Below are positions 31,987 to 39,821 of a DNA stretch of 41,028 nt, piece by piece. Under the pieces are notes generated by a model. That model saw only the letters and a list, made by a program, of their open reading frames with translations, ran no database searches and had not been told where the DNA came from. Both the position numbers and the translations under genes were made by a program. The DNA is from Candidatus Heimdallarchaeota archaeon. GTDB lineage: Archaea > Asgardarchaeota > Heimdallarchaeia > Heimdallarchaeales > Kariarchaeaceae. Where the stretch lies: contig JAAFKL010000355.1 of assembly GCA_021399405.1 (NCBI GenBank), positions 1 to 41,028 of the forward strand. Reading direction: 5' to 3'. The stretch's first letter is position 1, and each line of letters opens with the position of its first letter.

Positions 31987-33252
31987 CTAGTTTGCCGGTA
32001 ATATAGTTGTTCTGACCTCACCAAATCCAATACGATATTTATCATTTTGACAATAAGCTTTCATTATAACTGTATCACCATCTTCGAGAAATTTTCTCTC
32101 TTCTCCATTTGGCAGAGAAATAGGTTCCTTACCACCCCAGGATGATTCAAGTAAACTAGCTCTACTCTCTTTTGTAGGCCCACTAATGGTTCCAGTGCCT
32201 AATAAATCTCCGGTTTGCATGTTACATCCCGTAATTGAGTGATGAGCTACCATTTGATTCATCGTCCAGTAAATATTTTTAAAATTAGATTTCCCTAAAA
32301 GAACTGGCTTATCCATCTTTTCGGTTTGCAACTCTATATCTAAGGTGATATTAAATGATATTCGTTTATCTTCTTTCAAGTAATCAAGAACTTCAGGATC
32401 TTGTGTAGGCAATTCAATTTGAAAATCCGTCAAAGCATCGATTGGTACCACCCACGGAGATACAGAACTAGCAAAATTTTTAGCATTGAATGGTCCGAGT
32501 GGTCGATATTCCCAACCTTGAATATCTCTTGCACTCCAATCATTTAGGATAACTAGACCAAATATATGATCCATAGTGTTTGCAATTGGAATTGGCTCAC
32601 CTAAATCGTTCCCAACACCGATATAAATTCCCATTTCAAATTCATAATCTAATCTCTTAGAAGGACCAAAATATGGTTTATCCATAGTTGGAGGTTTTAA
32701 TTGCCCTGAGGGTCTCTTTATATCTTGTCCACTGACAATAATCGAACTAGCTCTACCATGATATGCAATAGGAATATGCAACCAATTGTCCATTAGAGCA
32801 CTTTCAGGTCCTCTGAACATAGTGCCAACGTTGAACGCATGATCACGTGAAGCATAAAAATCGGTGAAATCTGTTGTTTTGATGGGTATAAGTAAATCAC
32901 ATTCTTGCATCTTAAAAAATACTTTAGATCTTAGTTGATTGTTGTCTCTTAGATCTTGAGTGTCTTTATTTAATAACCGCTGAATTTCTGATCTAACGTT
33001 TTTCCATACAGTCCTACCAAGTTCCATAAAATTGTTAAGGTATTTTTGGTCGAACACATTTACATCAGAATTTGTAGGTAGTAACTCCTCTTTTTCCAGG
33101 ATTGACAAATCTAATATCTGATCTCCAATAGCCACTCCAACACGTGGGTTGTTCTTACCCTTCTCACTAAATATGCCATATGGTAAATTCTGTATTGGGA
33201 AATCTGAGTTTTCATCCACTTTAAGAAAAGATTCGATATTATATTCTGACAT
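31987..33252 (-). CDS. fahA: fumarylacetoacetase
   Basis: 421 residues, full length for the fumarylacetoacetate hydrolase of tyrosine breakdown. Active-site and metal residues align with mouse FAH: T-D-F-Y-A-S-R-D-H-A (130-139, Asp131 and the catalytic-dyad His138), E-F-E-M-G (204-208, metal Glu204/Glu206) and N-D-W-S-A-R-D-I-Q-G-W-E-Y-R-P-L-G-P-F (237-255, metal Asp238). It cleaves fumarylacetoacetate to fumarate and acetoacetate. It lies 46 bases downstream of the DinB-fold gene on the same strand, so the two are probably co-transcribed. This suggests the DinB protein supplies the maleyl-to-fumaryl isomerase step between homogentisate dioxygenase and this enzyme. Confidence 0.96.
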   Translation of the reverse strand: MSEYNIESFLKVDENSDFPIQNLPYGIFSEKGKNNPRVGVAIGDQILDLSILEKEELLPTNSDVNVFDQKYLNNFMELGRTVWKNVRSEIQRLLNKDTQDLRDNNQLRSKVFFKMQECDLLIPIKTTDFTDFYASRDHAFNVGTMFRGPESALMDNWLHIPIAYHGRASSIIVSGQDIKRPSGQLKPPTMDKPYFGPSKRLDYEFEMGIYIGVGNDLGEPIPIANTMDHIFGLVILNDWSARDIQGWEYRPLGPFNAKNFASSVSPWVVPIDALTDFQIELPTQDPEVLDYLKEDKRISFNITLDIELQTEKMDKPVLLGKSNFKNIYWTMNQMVAHHSITGCNMQTGDLLGTGTISGPTKESRASLLESSWGGKEPISLPNGEERKFLEDGDTVIMKAYCQNDKYRIGFGEVRTTILPAN

Positions 33253-33298
33253 TTTTGCTCAAAGTCGATTTTAATCGGGGGGTTAATGTCTTTTAGTT

Positions 33299-33799
33299 TT
33301 AGTCACGATCAGACGCGGTTAAATAAACAACAACATCCGTGGCGGGGAAATTGGGTAATTCTGAGTGTTTGAAGAAGGAGGATAATTGTCCACGGTGATA
33401 TGTTGGATGTTGTATAAGATGAAAAAGGATATCTTCTCGTTTTCTAGTAAACTCCCTCCCATCAAGCGAGGTATAACTGACCGTCTCATCAAGCAATTCC
33501 TGTGATACAGTGGATAAGTATTGAATCAACAGATCATCCATTTCCACCCATTTGTTTTCCAATTCAGTCCAAATGGAAAAATCAGATTCTTTTATAACTC
33601 CTGATGGGGACTGGTTATGAAGTCTTTTGTGCCACATTTCATAAGAGGCAAAAATATGAATAATTCTCTCCAGTAACAACCCATATTCAGTATCGATACG
33701 TAAATCATCTATTGGTATATCTCGCAAAACTTTTCGATATCTTGAATTTGCCCATTTATTGTATTTGAACATTTGAACCAAGAATTCTTTCTTACCCAT
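33299..33799 (-). CDS. DinB-fold protein, candidate maleylacetoacetate isomerase
   Basis: 166 residues, a four-helix DinB/YfiT-like bundle with the metal triad His48 (I-I-H-I-F-A-S-Y-E-M-W-H) and the pair H-P-T-Y-H (His131/His135). The DinB superfamily includes thiol S-transferases (BstA) and the mycothiol-dependent maleylpyruvate isomerase, a fold unrelated to the glutathione-dependent zeta GST that performs cis-trans isomerisation in bacteria and animals. Here the gene directly precedes fumarylacetoacetase, and no GST-like isomerase is present. Inference: it isomerises maleylacetoacetate to fumarylacetoacetate with a low-molecular-weight thiol. The family call is firm; the role is a hypothesis. 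TATA box at 33814-33828. Confidence 0.85.
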   Translation of the reverse strand: MGKKEFLVQMFKYNKWANSRYRKVLRDIPIDDLRIDTEYGLLLERIIHIFASYEMWHKRLHNQSPSGVIKESDFSIWTELENKWVEMDDLLIQYLSTVSQELLDETVSYTSLDGREFTRKREDILFHLIQHPTYHRGQLSSFFKHSELPNFPATDVVVYLTASDRD

Positions 33800-33813
33800 A
33801 ACTAAACTAAGGA

Positions 33814-33828
33814 TTATACTTATATCTA
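33814..33828 (-). promoter_or_regulatory. TATA box for the DinB-fumarylacetoacetase unit
   Basis: On the minus strand this reads TAGATATAAGTATAA, centred about 22 bases upstream of the ATG at 33799. It straddles the stop end of the NikR-like gene, suggesting the DinB/FAH unit has its own start although the gap is only 31 bases. Confidence 0.4.
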
Positions 33829-33830
33829 TA

Positions 33831-34259
33831 TTATGATTGGAAGTAATTCACGGTCAAAGACTTTAATTCTTTTATTTCTCGAAGTCTGTCTGATAAAGAT
33901 TTGATTTTACCTAAATCTCCTTTGCATATGTTAATTTCAAACCTTTCATGATGACTGAAGTGAATATTAAGTGTAGACGAAATTTCCTTTTCAAAGTCAT
34001 GTTTAACACTGGATAGTTCTTCTATGACCCTGGTTTCGTGGATATCATAAATATAAGAGTTTAGGGCCAAACCGTTACCTGAAAGTGTATCAATTTGACT
34101 TCGATGTTCTAACCAATGCGTGAGGGCTTCACGAACAATCATTGATCGATTCATCTTTAATTCTAAATTATCTACTTTCTCAATTAAATCTGGAGGTAGT
34201 GTGAAAGAATACCGTTCTTTGTTAGGGATATTATGAGATTCACTGTTCATTTCCATCAC
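33831..34259 (-). CDS. nikR: NikR-like nickel-responsive repressor with altered metal site
   Basis: 142 residues. A ribbon-helix-helix N-terminal domain (R-Y-S-F-T-L-P-P-D-L at 16-25, then M-N-R-S-M-I-V-R-E-A-L) joins a C-terminal ACT-like NikR domain (S-T-L-N-I-H...F-E-I-N-I-C-K-G-D-L-G). Aligned with E. coli NikR, His76 and His89 are kept (His87, His100) but His87 is Asn98 and Cys95 is Arg106, so two of the four square-planar nickel ligands are lost. The extra His103/His104 may rebuild a different site. It probably represses the divergent NiCoT-like transporter; a matching palindrome overlaps that gene's start codon. The response metal might be other than nickel. Confidence 0.82.
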   Translation of the reverse strand: MMEMNSESHNIPNKERYSFTLPPDLIEKVDNLELKMNRSMIVREALTHWLEHRSQIDTLSGNGLALNSYIYDIHETRVIEELSSVKHDFEKEISSTLNIHFSHHERFEINICKGDLGKIKSLSDRLREIKELKSLTVNYFQS

Positions 34260-34408
34260 TAGGATTGCTAAGTCTAATTATGATATGAGTGTTTAAGAGG
34301 AATAATCTCTCGGCATATAAAATCATTAAATTTTTTCATTATTTGTAAAATCAACACAAATTAATTTTTTAATTATAGGAAACTAGCCTTAGCTTACAAT
34401 TTATATTC

Positions 34409-34418
34409 CACGAATACT
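34409..34418 (+). promoter_or_regulatory. TATA-like element for the NiCoT-like transporter
   Basis: ATTTATATTC is centred about 26 bases before 34440, placing the predicted transcript start at the left arm of the NikR-type palindrome. The leader to the ATG would be about 18 bases, without a ribosome-binding site. Confidence 0.35.
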
Positions 34419-34438
34419 TAGAGTCAATGAATGATATG

Positions 34439-34467
34439 GTATTACTTATTGATATAAATGGTAATAC
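34439..34467. promoter_or_regulatory. putative NikR operator
   Basis: Perfect inverted repeat GTATTAC (34439-34445) and GTAATAC (34461-34467) with a 15-base spacer. The half-site centres are 22 bases apart, the same two-turn spacing as the E. coli NikR operator (GTATGA-N16-TCATAC), and the first four bases of the half-site agree. It covers the predicted transcript start and the ATG at 34458. A NikR-like gene is divergently encoded 180 bases away. Confidence 0.6.
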
Positions 34468-35270
34468 TTTTATCAAACGAAGATAATCGGAGTAATAAGG
34501 AAATGACTACTGAGGAGCAAGAAATTACAGATTTTTCACATGGACACCTGCAGGTATTGTCTTATAAAGGCGAACATGCTACATTATCCGGTATTGGTAT
34601 AATCCATGGATTAGCCTCAAATGACGAACTCTTACTTTTCCTAACCTTGACACTTGGAATAAGCAGTTACCTATACATATTCATTGGATTAACAATTTTT
34701 ACTGTAGGTGTAGTAATAGGTATGATTTTATATTCTTCCCTTCTGAAGATCCCTTTTGCAAAATATGGGCAAGAACGCGTACTACGAGTAGTAAATCTGT
34801 CCATCGCAACTTTGACCCTTGTCTATGCATATTTTATTCTGACAGGTAATGAGACTGTTAATCTTTTACCTGTGATATCAGATGATCTATCCGGAGCTCT
34901 TTATCTTGTTGCATTTATACTTGGAATCAAACATTCACTTGATGCAGATCATGTTGTTGCTATTTCATCTATTTTATTACGAGCTCCAACTCTTAAAAAG
35001 ACATTCAGTCTTTCAATTTCATGGGCATTAGGCCACATGTTAACTGCTTCAATTATTACATTTATTCTTTTTACTTTCAGAGAAGTAGTTCTCGATAAAT
35101 TCTTGGGATCATTTGAAATCATTGTTGCAGTAATGTTAATAATAATTGCACTGTTAACAATCGCATGGGAATTTAATATTATAAGTTTCGGAAAGCATTC
35201 TCATGGTCATTTACATGATGATCATACAGTATGTCAAGATGAAAATTGTCTCAAACATTCTCACAAATAA
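34458..35270 (+). CDS. NiCoT/NicO-family nickel-cobalt transporter
   Basis: 270 residues with about six membrane segments. The signature G-I-K-H-S-L-D-A-D-H-V-V-A-I-S (156-170) matches the H-A-x-D-A-D-H motif that binds Ni/Co in HoxN/NixA, followed by W-A-L-G-H-M (189-194) like the second NiCoT motif. The C-terminus is His-rich (246-270: H-S-H-G-H-L-H-D-D-H...H-S-H), probably a metal-trapping tail. The signature sits in the second half after three helices, whereas in NixA/HoxN it is near the N-terminus, so the order looks permuted. It moves Ni(II) or Co(II) across the cytoplasmic membrane. Controlled, by inference, by the divergent NikR-like protein. ATG at 34503 is an alternative start. Confidence 0.8.
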   Translation: MVILLSNEDNRSNKEMTTEEQEITDFSHGHLQVLSYKGEHATLSGIGIIHGLASNDELLLFLTLTLGISSYLYIFIGLTIFTVGVVIGMILYSSLLKIPFAKYGQERVLRVVNLSIATLTLVYAYFILTGNETVNLLPVISDDLSGALYLVAFILGIKHSLDADHVVAISSILLRAPTLKKTFSLSISWALGHMLTASIITFILFTFREVVLDKFLGSFEIIVAVMLIIIALLTIAWEFNIISFGKHSHGHLHDDHTVCQDENCLKHSHK

Positions 35271-35341
35271 AGAAATTTTGAGATTGAGTTTTTGTGTTAA
35301 TCAATACATATTATTTTTAATTACTCGAAATTAGTCAACCC

Positions 35342-36547
35342 GTGGGTAATAAATTCAATAATGACACAAAAAAATTTGCTACTAAAGTAGTAGAAAACAT
35401 CCCGATCAAGACACCTGTAAACCCAGTTACTGTACCAATTTACGCCTCCTCAACATACGTGTTAGATTCAGCTGCGCATGGTGCAGCACTATCTAGTAGA
35501 GAAGAGATCGAAGGTAAGAGCCTGTATTTATACTCTCGTTGGGCGAATCCAACATCAGATGTTGCTGCAGCGATGATAAATAAACTTGAAAATGGTTACG
35601 GCACTCATATTACGTCAAGCGGGATGTCTGCTATCGTAACATCCCTGTTCACCAAACTAAAAACGGGTGATCATATAGTTGTCCCACAACCAGTATATGG
35701 TGGCACACATGAGGTTTTTGCTAAAATCCTGCCTACATATAATATCGAAGTAAGTTTTGTAGACGGTACTGATTATAATGCCTACGAAAAAGCCATTCAA
35801 GATAATACTAAGGTACTATATATTGAAAGTCCCGCTAACCCAACAATGTCGATTATTGATATCAAGGAAATTGGTAGAATAGGCAAATCAAATGGTATAA
35901 CCACAATGATTGACAGTACATTTGCATCCCCGTACAATCAAAATCCCATTAATTTGGGAATTGATGTGGTTTTACATTCAGCCACAAAATATCTTGGTGG
36001 GCATTCGGATATAATAGCAGGCTCAATAACAGCGGGAAATGAAATTACTTATCAAGAAATTTTTAAGACTCTCAAGTTATTTGGTGGGATTCTCAGCCCC
36101 TTTGATTCCTTTTTACTAGCGCGTGGGATAAAAACATTAGATGTCCGGATGGAGAGACATAATAAAAATGGGCAGGAAATTGCAGAATTTCTCGAGAATC
36201 ATGATAAAATTGCTAAAGTCCATTATCCGGGGTTGAAATCACATCCCCAACATGAAATAGCTACCAAACAAATGAGCGGTTTTGGGGGAATGATTGGATT
36301 CGAAGTTGAAGGAGGAGCTGAAAAAGGTCAGACTGTAATTGAAAATTTGAACACAATTATTCTTGCAGTTTCTTTAGGTGGAGTAGAAAGTTTAGTTGAG
36401 CAAGCTTCAACGATGACTCATAGTATGGTTCCAAAGGAAGAACGACTCAAAGGTGGAATCACAGATGGTCTTATTAGATTCTCAGTTGGAATTGAATCAG
36501 CGGATGATCTGAAAAAGGATTTATCTCAAGCTTTAGATCTAATTTAA
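35342..36547 (+). CDS. Cys/Met-metabolism PLP enzyme (gamma-synthase/lyase family)
   Basis: 401 residues from a GTG start. It belongs to the cystathionine gamma-synthase/methionine gamma-lyase/O-acylhomoserine sulfhydrylase family: Y-S-R-W-A-N-P-T (64-71, binding PLP phosphate from the neighbouring subunit), S-S-G-M-S-A (92-97), Tyr119 in P-V-Y-G-G-T-H, Asp191 in M-I-D-S-T-F-A-S-P, and PLP lysine 216 in H-S-A-T-K-Y-L-G-G-H. It forms or breaks gamma-substituted homocysteine/methionine derivatives. Which reaction it does cannot be settled from these residues. It stands alone and overlaps the convergent PHP gene by 9 bases. Confidence 0.93.
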   Translation: MGNKFNNDTKKFATKVVENIPIKTPVNPVTVPIYASSTYVLDSAAHGAALSSREEIEGKSLYLYSRWANPTSDVAAAMINKLENGYGTHITSSGMSAIVTSLFTKLKTGDHIVVPQPVYGGTHEVFAKILPTYNIEVSFVDGTDYNAYEKAIQDNTKVLYIESPANPTMSIIDIKEIGRIGKSNGITTMIDSTFASPYNQNPINLGIDVVLHSATKYLGGHSDIIAGSITAGNEITYQEIFKTLKLFGGILSPFDSFLLARGIKTLDVRMERHNKNGQEIAEFLENHDKIAKVHYPGLKSHPQHEIATKQMSGFGGMIGFEVEGGAEKGQTVIENLNTIILAVSLGGVESLVEQASTMTHSMVPKEERLKGGITDGLIRFSVGIESADDLKKDLSQALDLI

Positions 36548-37432
36548 CTTTAATAGATTAAGAAATTGATTGCTCTTATTTTCAGGTAATTCTAATTCTC
36601 CTAGTACACCCACATTACCATGAAAATCACCTCCAGCAGTGATCACAAACTGCTTTTGAGCAATAATTTTATCTAGATATTGGTTTCCTCTTTTTATAAA
36701 ATCCTCACTTACTTTGTATTTGCCTTTGTAATTATATATTCGCTCAATTCCAGCAATCGGGAATCCAGTCACATATTCGGCGTATTTTACAAATTCATCA
36801 AAATCATCATGATAACCTTCGAATGGATGAGCCCAGATTATAATTCCTCTTAGATCTTTAACCTGTTTAATCCACTCTTCAAAATCTAGGGTAAAACGAG
36901 CAATGTGTAACGTCTTTCCATCTGCAAGATACCTATCAAAGGCTTCATCAAAGGATTTCACATATCCTTTGTTTACTAATACTCTGGCCAAATGTGGCCT
37001 ACTAATAACATCTGCAGGTTGCGAACTCCCATCTGTTCCAGTGGTTACTTCGTTTATTACATCTTCATATGTAATATCAAATCCAATTTCTTTGGCTTTC
37101 TTTATCATTTCCTTCATTCGCCAAACTCTACTGTTCTTTATCTTTTCTAGATTTTGCAGCAACTCACATTGTGGATCAAGATCAAAAGAGGGAAAATATG
37201 CCAAAAAGTGCAGAGATTTATTCATTATTTTTGTGCTAATCTCAATACCTGCTATTAATTTACCTGAAAAGTAATCTGGGGCTAATTGATTTGCTTCTAC
37301 ACTACCTTGAAAATTATCGTGGTCAGTTATTGCTAGGATTTTTACACCCTTTCGCTCGGCCTCTATCAATATTTGAGTAACTGACCATGTACCATCAGAA
37401 TTTGTGGAGTGACAATGAAGATCAACATTCAC
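36539..37432 (-). CDS. PHP-domain phosphoesterase (RNase AM/YciV-like)
   Basis: 297 residues. The PHP motifs are complete: D-L-H-C-H-S (4-9), I-T-D-H-D-N (36-41), G-I-E-I-S (62-66), a C-terminal A-H-P-F-E-G-Y-H (about 196-203) and G-D-F-H-G (278-282), giving the trinuclear metal site. Size and motif spacing match YciV/TrpH-like proteins that hydrolyse 3',5'-nucleoside bisphosphates or trim RNA 5' ends. It acts in the cytosol on small nucleotides. Convergent overlap with the PLP gene. Confidence 0.88.
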   Translation of the reverse strand: MNVDLHCHSTNSDGTWSVTQILIEAERKGVKILAITDHDNFQGSVEANQLAPDYFSGKLIAGIEISTKIMNKSLHFLAYFPSFDLDPQCELLQNLEKIKNSRVWRMKEMIKKAKEIGFDITYEDVINEVTTGTDGSSQPADVISRPHLARVLVNKGYVKSFDEAFDRYLADGKTLHIARFTLDFEEWIKQVKDLRGIIIWAHPFEGYHDDFDEFVKYAEYVTGFPIAGIERIYNYKGKYKVSEDFIKRGNQYLDKIIAQKQFVITAGGDFHGNVGVLGELELPENKSNQFLNLLKLN

Positions 37433-37533
37433 ATCTTAAGAAACTAGAATATCGATAAAAGATATGTTAAATCCGCAATAATTTATGACGAATTAATTTA
37501 GCAGAGATAATTTGTAAACCAAATAAAAATTAT

Positions 37534-38631
37534 TTACGATTTATTTGATAAATAATTACGCATAATCTCAGCAGATTTGTCAGGATCAAGAGAAGTGATA
37601 CTTAAGGAATCAACCAGTTCAGAACCCCCAAAAGGAATTGATGGTAACACATCTATGAAGAAATGGAAGTCCTGCTCGATTGTAATTCCCTGCCTAAAAA
37701 CAATTGTACGATCTATCAATGCAGGCCATTTAGAAGGTGTGGCAATATTTATTAGATTATCTGCCATCTTTAATATCCCAGCTAATGAACGAATTTCGAT
37801 TTCATTTAGTTTACCAAACCAATTTTTATGAGTCTTAGGTATAATACGAATTGCAAGGGCTCGTATTGGTGCGTAAGGTACCATAACTCTCCAATTTGCA
37901 TCTTCCCATACAATACGACCTGAGGTTTCAAGATTCTGTCCTACGTGATCAATACAGTTTTCCTCGTTAGCGATTTTACAAACTAGGCACTCTCCTAATT
38001 TCTGAGAAGCCGATTCATATGCATGCTGAAAATTTGCACTTAACATACCAGAATTGTGAGGTATAATATATGTTTGAGCATGAAGTTGTCTTAGAGATGC
38101 CCCTGATGTAGGACCAATATTGAAGAAAATTAATGAGGATTGAAATTTCTTATTTATAATTGCTGAAATTGCAATCTTCAGACTTTGTAATATGCTGAAA
38201 TTTGCTTCTGTATTTCCGAGATGTTCAGAATAAATATTAGAATATGTTACCAATGATACACCAGCTGCATTTTCACCCATATTATTCAATGGAGCATATT
38301 TATTTAGAATTGAAACTGCTAATGCTTCAGTTAAATTATGGAATTCTGGATCATCTGAATATTTGCTAACCAGTTCTTGTTCTGTCGAAATTGGTATTGA
38401 CAACTCTGTACCATGACTAACCTTGAAGAAAATTGATTCTGATGGATCTTTTGACTCTCGCTTAACCGGTCTTCGCATCTTATTGTCTCTGGGTCTACTT
38501 CCTCTGCCGGGAACGATATGTATTCTATATCCGAATATTTCGTTTTGGGATAGAAATGATAAAAGTGGATCAAATCTAACCTGAGGATACTTTTCCCCAG
38601 TGTATTTCCCCCAGAAATTATCTATTTCCAT
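37534..38631 (-). CDS. galactose-1-phosphate uridylyltransferase-like protein
   Basis: 365 residues of HIT-superfamily GalT type. The N-terminal half ends in F-F-N-I-G-P-T-S-G-A-S-L-R-Q-L-H-A-Q (169-186), the family motif in which the His before A-Q (His184) is the nucleophile; the usual preceding H-P is replaced by Q-L. The C-terminal half has C-L-V-C (215-218), a W-R-V-M-V-P-Y-A-P strand (about 247-255) and P-K-T-H-K (265-269), all GalT-like, including possible zinc-binding Cys residues. It probably moves a nucleotidyl group between sugar-1-phosphates. Archaeal relatives may use ADP-sugars. No galactokinase or epimerase is adjacent. Confidence 0.75.
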   Translation of the reverse strand: MEIDNFWGKYTGEKYPQVRFDPLLSFLSQNEIFGYRIHIVPGRGSRPRDNKMRRPVKRESKDPSESIFFKVSHGTELSIPISTEQELVSKYSDDPEFHNLTEALAVSILNKYAPLNNMGENAAGVSLVTYSNIYSEHLGNTEANFSILQSLKIAISAIINKKFQSSLIFFNIGPTSGASLRQLHAQTYIIPHNSGMLSANFQHAYESASQKLGECLVCKIANEENCIDHVGQNLETSGRIVWEDANWRVMVPYAPIRALAIRIIPKTHKNWFGKLNEIEIRSLAGILKMADNLINIATPSKWPALIDRTIVFRQGITIEQDFHFFIDVLPSIPFGGSELVDSLSITSLDPDKSAEIMRNYLSNKS

Positions 38632-38693
38632 CTATCAATCAATTGATACAGTATTTTTAACTTCTAATTTATGATAATAATTCTAAAGATAAT

Positions 38694-39818
38694 TTAATTT
38701 CTAATTTTTTCAATGAATGAAATCAATCTTTCTAGGGCTTCATACATGTTTTTCCGACCAAATCCTATTCTAAAATGGTAATCATCAAAATCGAAAATTA
38801 ACCCAGGTACTAATAACACTCCTTCTTTATCAATTAAATCAAGGCAGAATTTGGCTGCAGATTCAAAAATATTTTTGTTAATCTTCACAAAGCCTACGCT
38901 TCCCCCTCTAGGTTTAATCCAAGAGAAATGAGTATTATATTTATCAAAGAATATATCCAATATCTGTATGTTCTGATCGATTATTGAATTGCTTTCCTTG
39001 AGTATTTCATCTTTGTTTTGAAGCGCAACGGTGGCTAAATATTCAGCTGGGGCACTATTACAAATTGTGGTATAATCTTTAAATTTGGCAATTTTATCAA
39101 AAAGTTCATGATCTCTTGTGGCAATCCAGCCAATCCGTAATCCCGGCAAACCAAAAGATTTAGACATTACACCAAGCGAGATTGCTTTTTCATAGAGATC
39201 TACAGCAGGCAATAGTGCATCACGCTCATCAAACTCAGTAAACCTGTAAACTTCATCTGAAAAAAGATAGATGTCATTTTCCTTAGCAATTGTCAGAAGC
39301 TGAATGTAATCATTACGTTTCATAATCTGTCCTGTTGGATTATGTGGATTATTTATCACAATTGCCTTAGTGTTATTGGTTATTTTTCTACGGAGGGCAC
39401 CCAAATCAAGGTTCCAGTCCTTGTTTTCTTTCATTTCCCACCTATGCACTTTTGCACCAATTGAATTTGCCACTTCAAATAATGATTGATAACCTGGAAA
39501 CTGAACAATTATTTCATCATCTTCTTGAAGGATCGCATTCATGAAACAATATATCCCTTCTTCAGCACCAGAGAAGACCATAATATCTTCCTTTAGTGCT
39601 GTGGTGTAAAGTTTACCAATTTCTTCACGTAGTTCGGGATTTCCCAATGATTCTGTATAACCTAAAGTTAAATCCATAAAATTGGTAATTGACTCAGGAT
39701 CATGTGAAATTAATTTTCGAATAGACATTGATTCACAATCTGAGCTACTTAGTAGGTATGGAGTGTTGAATTCATACTTTGCAAAATACCGTTCAAGTTT
39801 GAATTCAGGAATTTTCAA
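38694..39818 (-). CDS. class I/II aminotransferase
   Basis: 374 residues, fold type I. Landmarks: N-N-P-H-N-P-T-G (156-163), S-D-E-V-Y (187-191, PLP Asp188 and Tyr191), PLP lysine 220 in V-M-S-K-S-F-G-L-P-G-L-R-I-G-W, and the terminal F-R-I-G-F-G-R-K arginine strand. It transfers an amino group from an amino acid to a 2-oxo acid. Its N-terminal L-x-L-G-Y-T-E-S-L-G-N resembles enzymes acting on branched or aromatic amino acids, so a tyrosine aminotransferase role upstream of homogentisate is possible but unproven. It starts 3 bases after the PhzF gene ends: an operon. Confidence 0.9.
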   Translation of the reverse strand: MKIPEFKLERYFAKYEFNTPYLLSSSDCESMSIRKLISHDPESITNFMDLTLGYTESLGNPELREEIGKLYTTALKEDIMVFSGAEEGIYCFMNAILQEDDEIIVQFPGYQSLFEVANSIGAKVHRWEMKENKDWNLDLGALRRKITNNTKAIVINNPHNPTGQIMKRNDYIQLLTIAKENDIYLFSDEVYRFTEFDERDALLPAVDLYEKAISLGVMSKSFGLPGLRIGWIATRDHELFDKIAKFKDYTTICNSAPAEYLATVALQNKDEILKESNSIIDQNIQILDIFFDKYNTHFSWIKPRGGSVGFVKINKNIFESAAKFCLDLIDKEGVLLVPGLIFDFDDYHFRIGFGRKNMYEALERLISFIEKIRN

Positions 39819-39821
39819 GTT

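Noticed and set aside
33262..33285. Short CGATT-TT-AATCG hairpin just before fumarylacetoacetase
   Set aside because: A 5-base stem with a 2-base loop is too short to be a stable element, and its position between co-directional genes gives no independent support.
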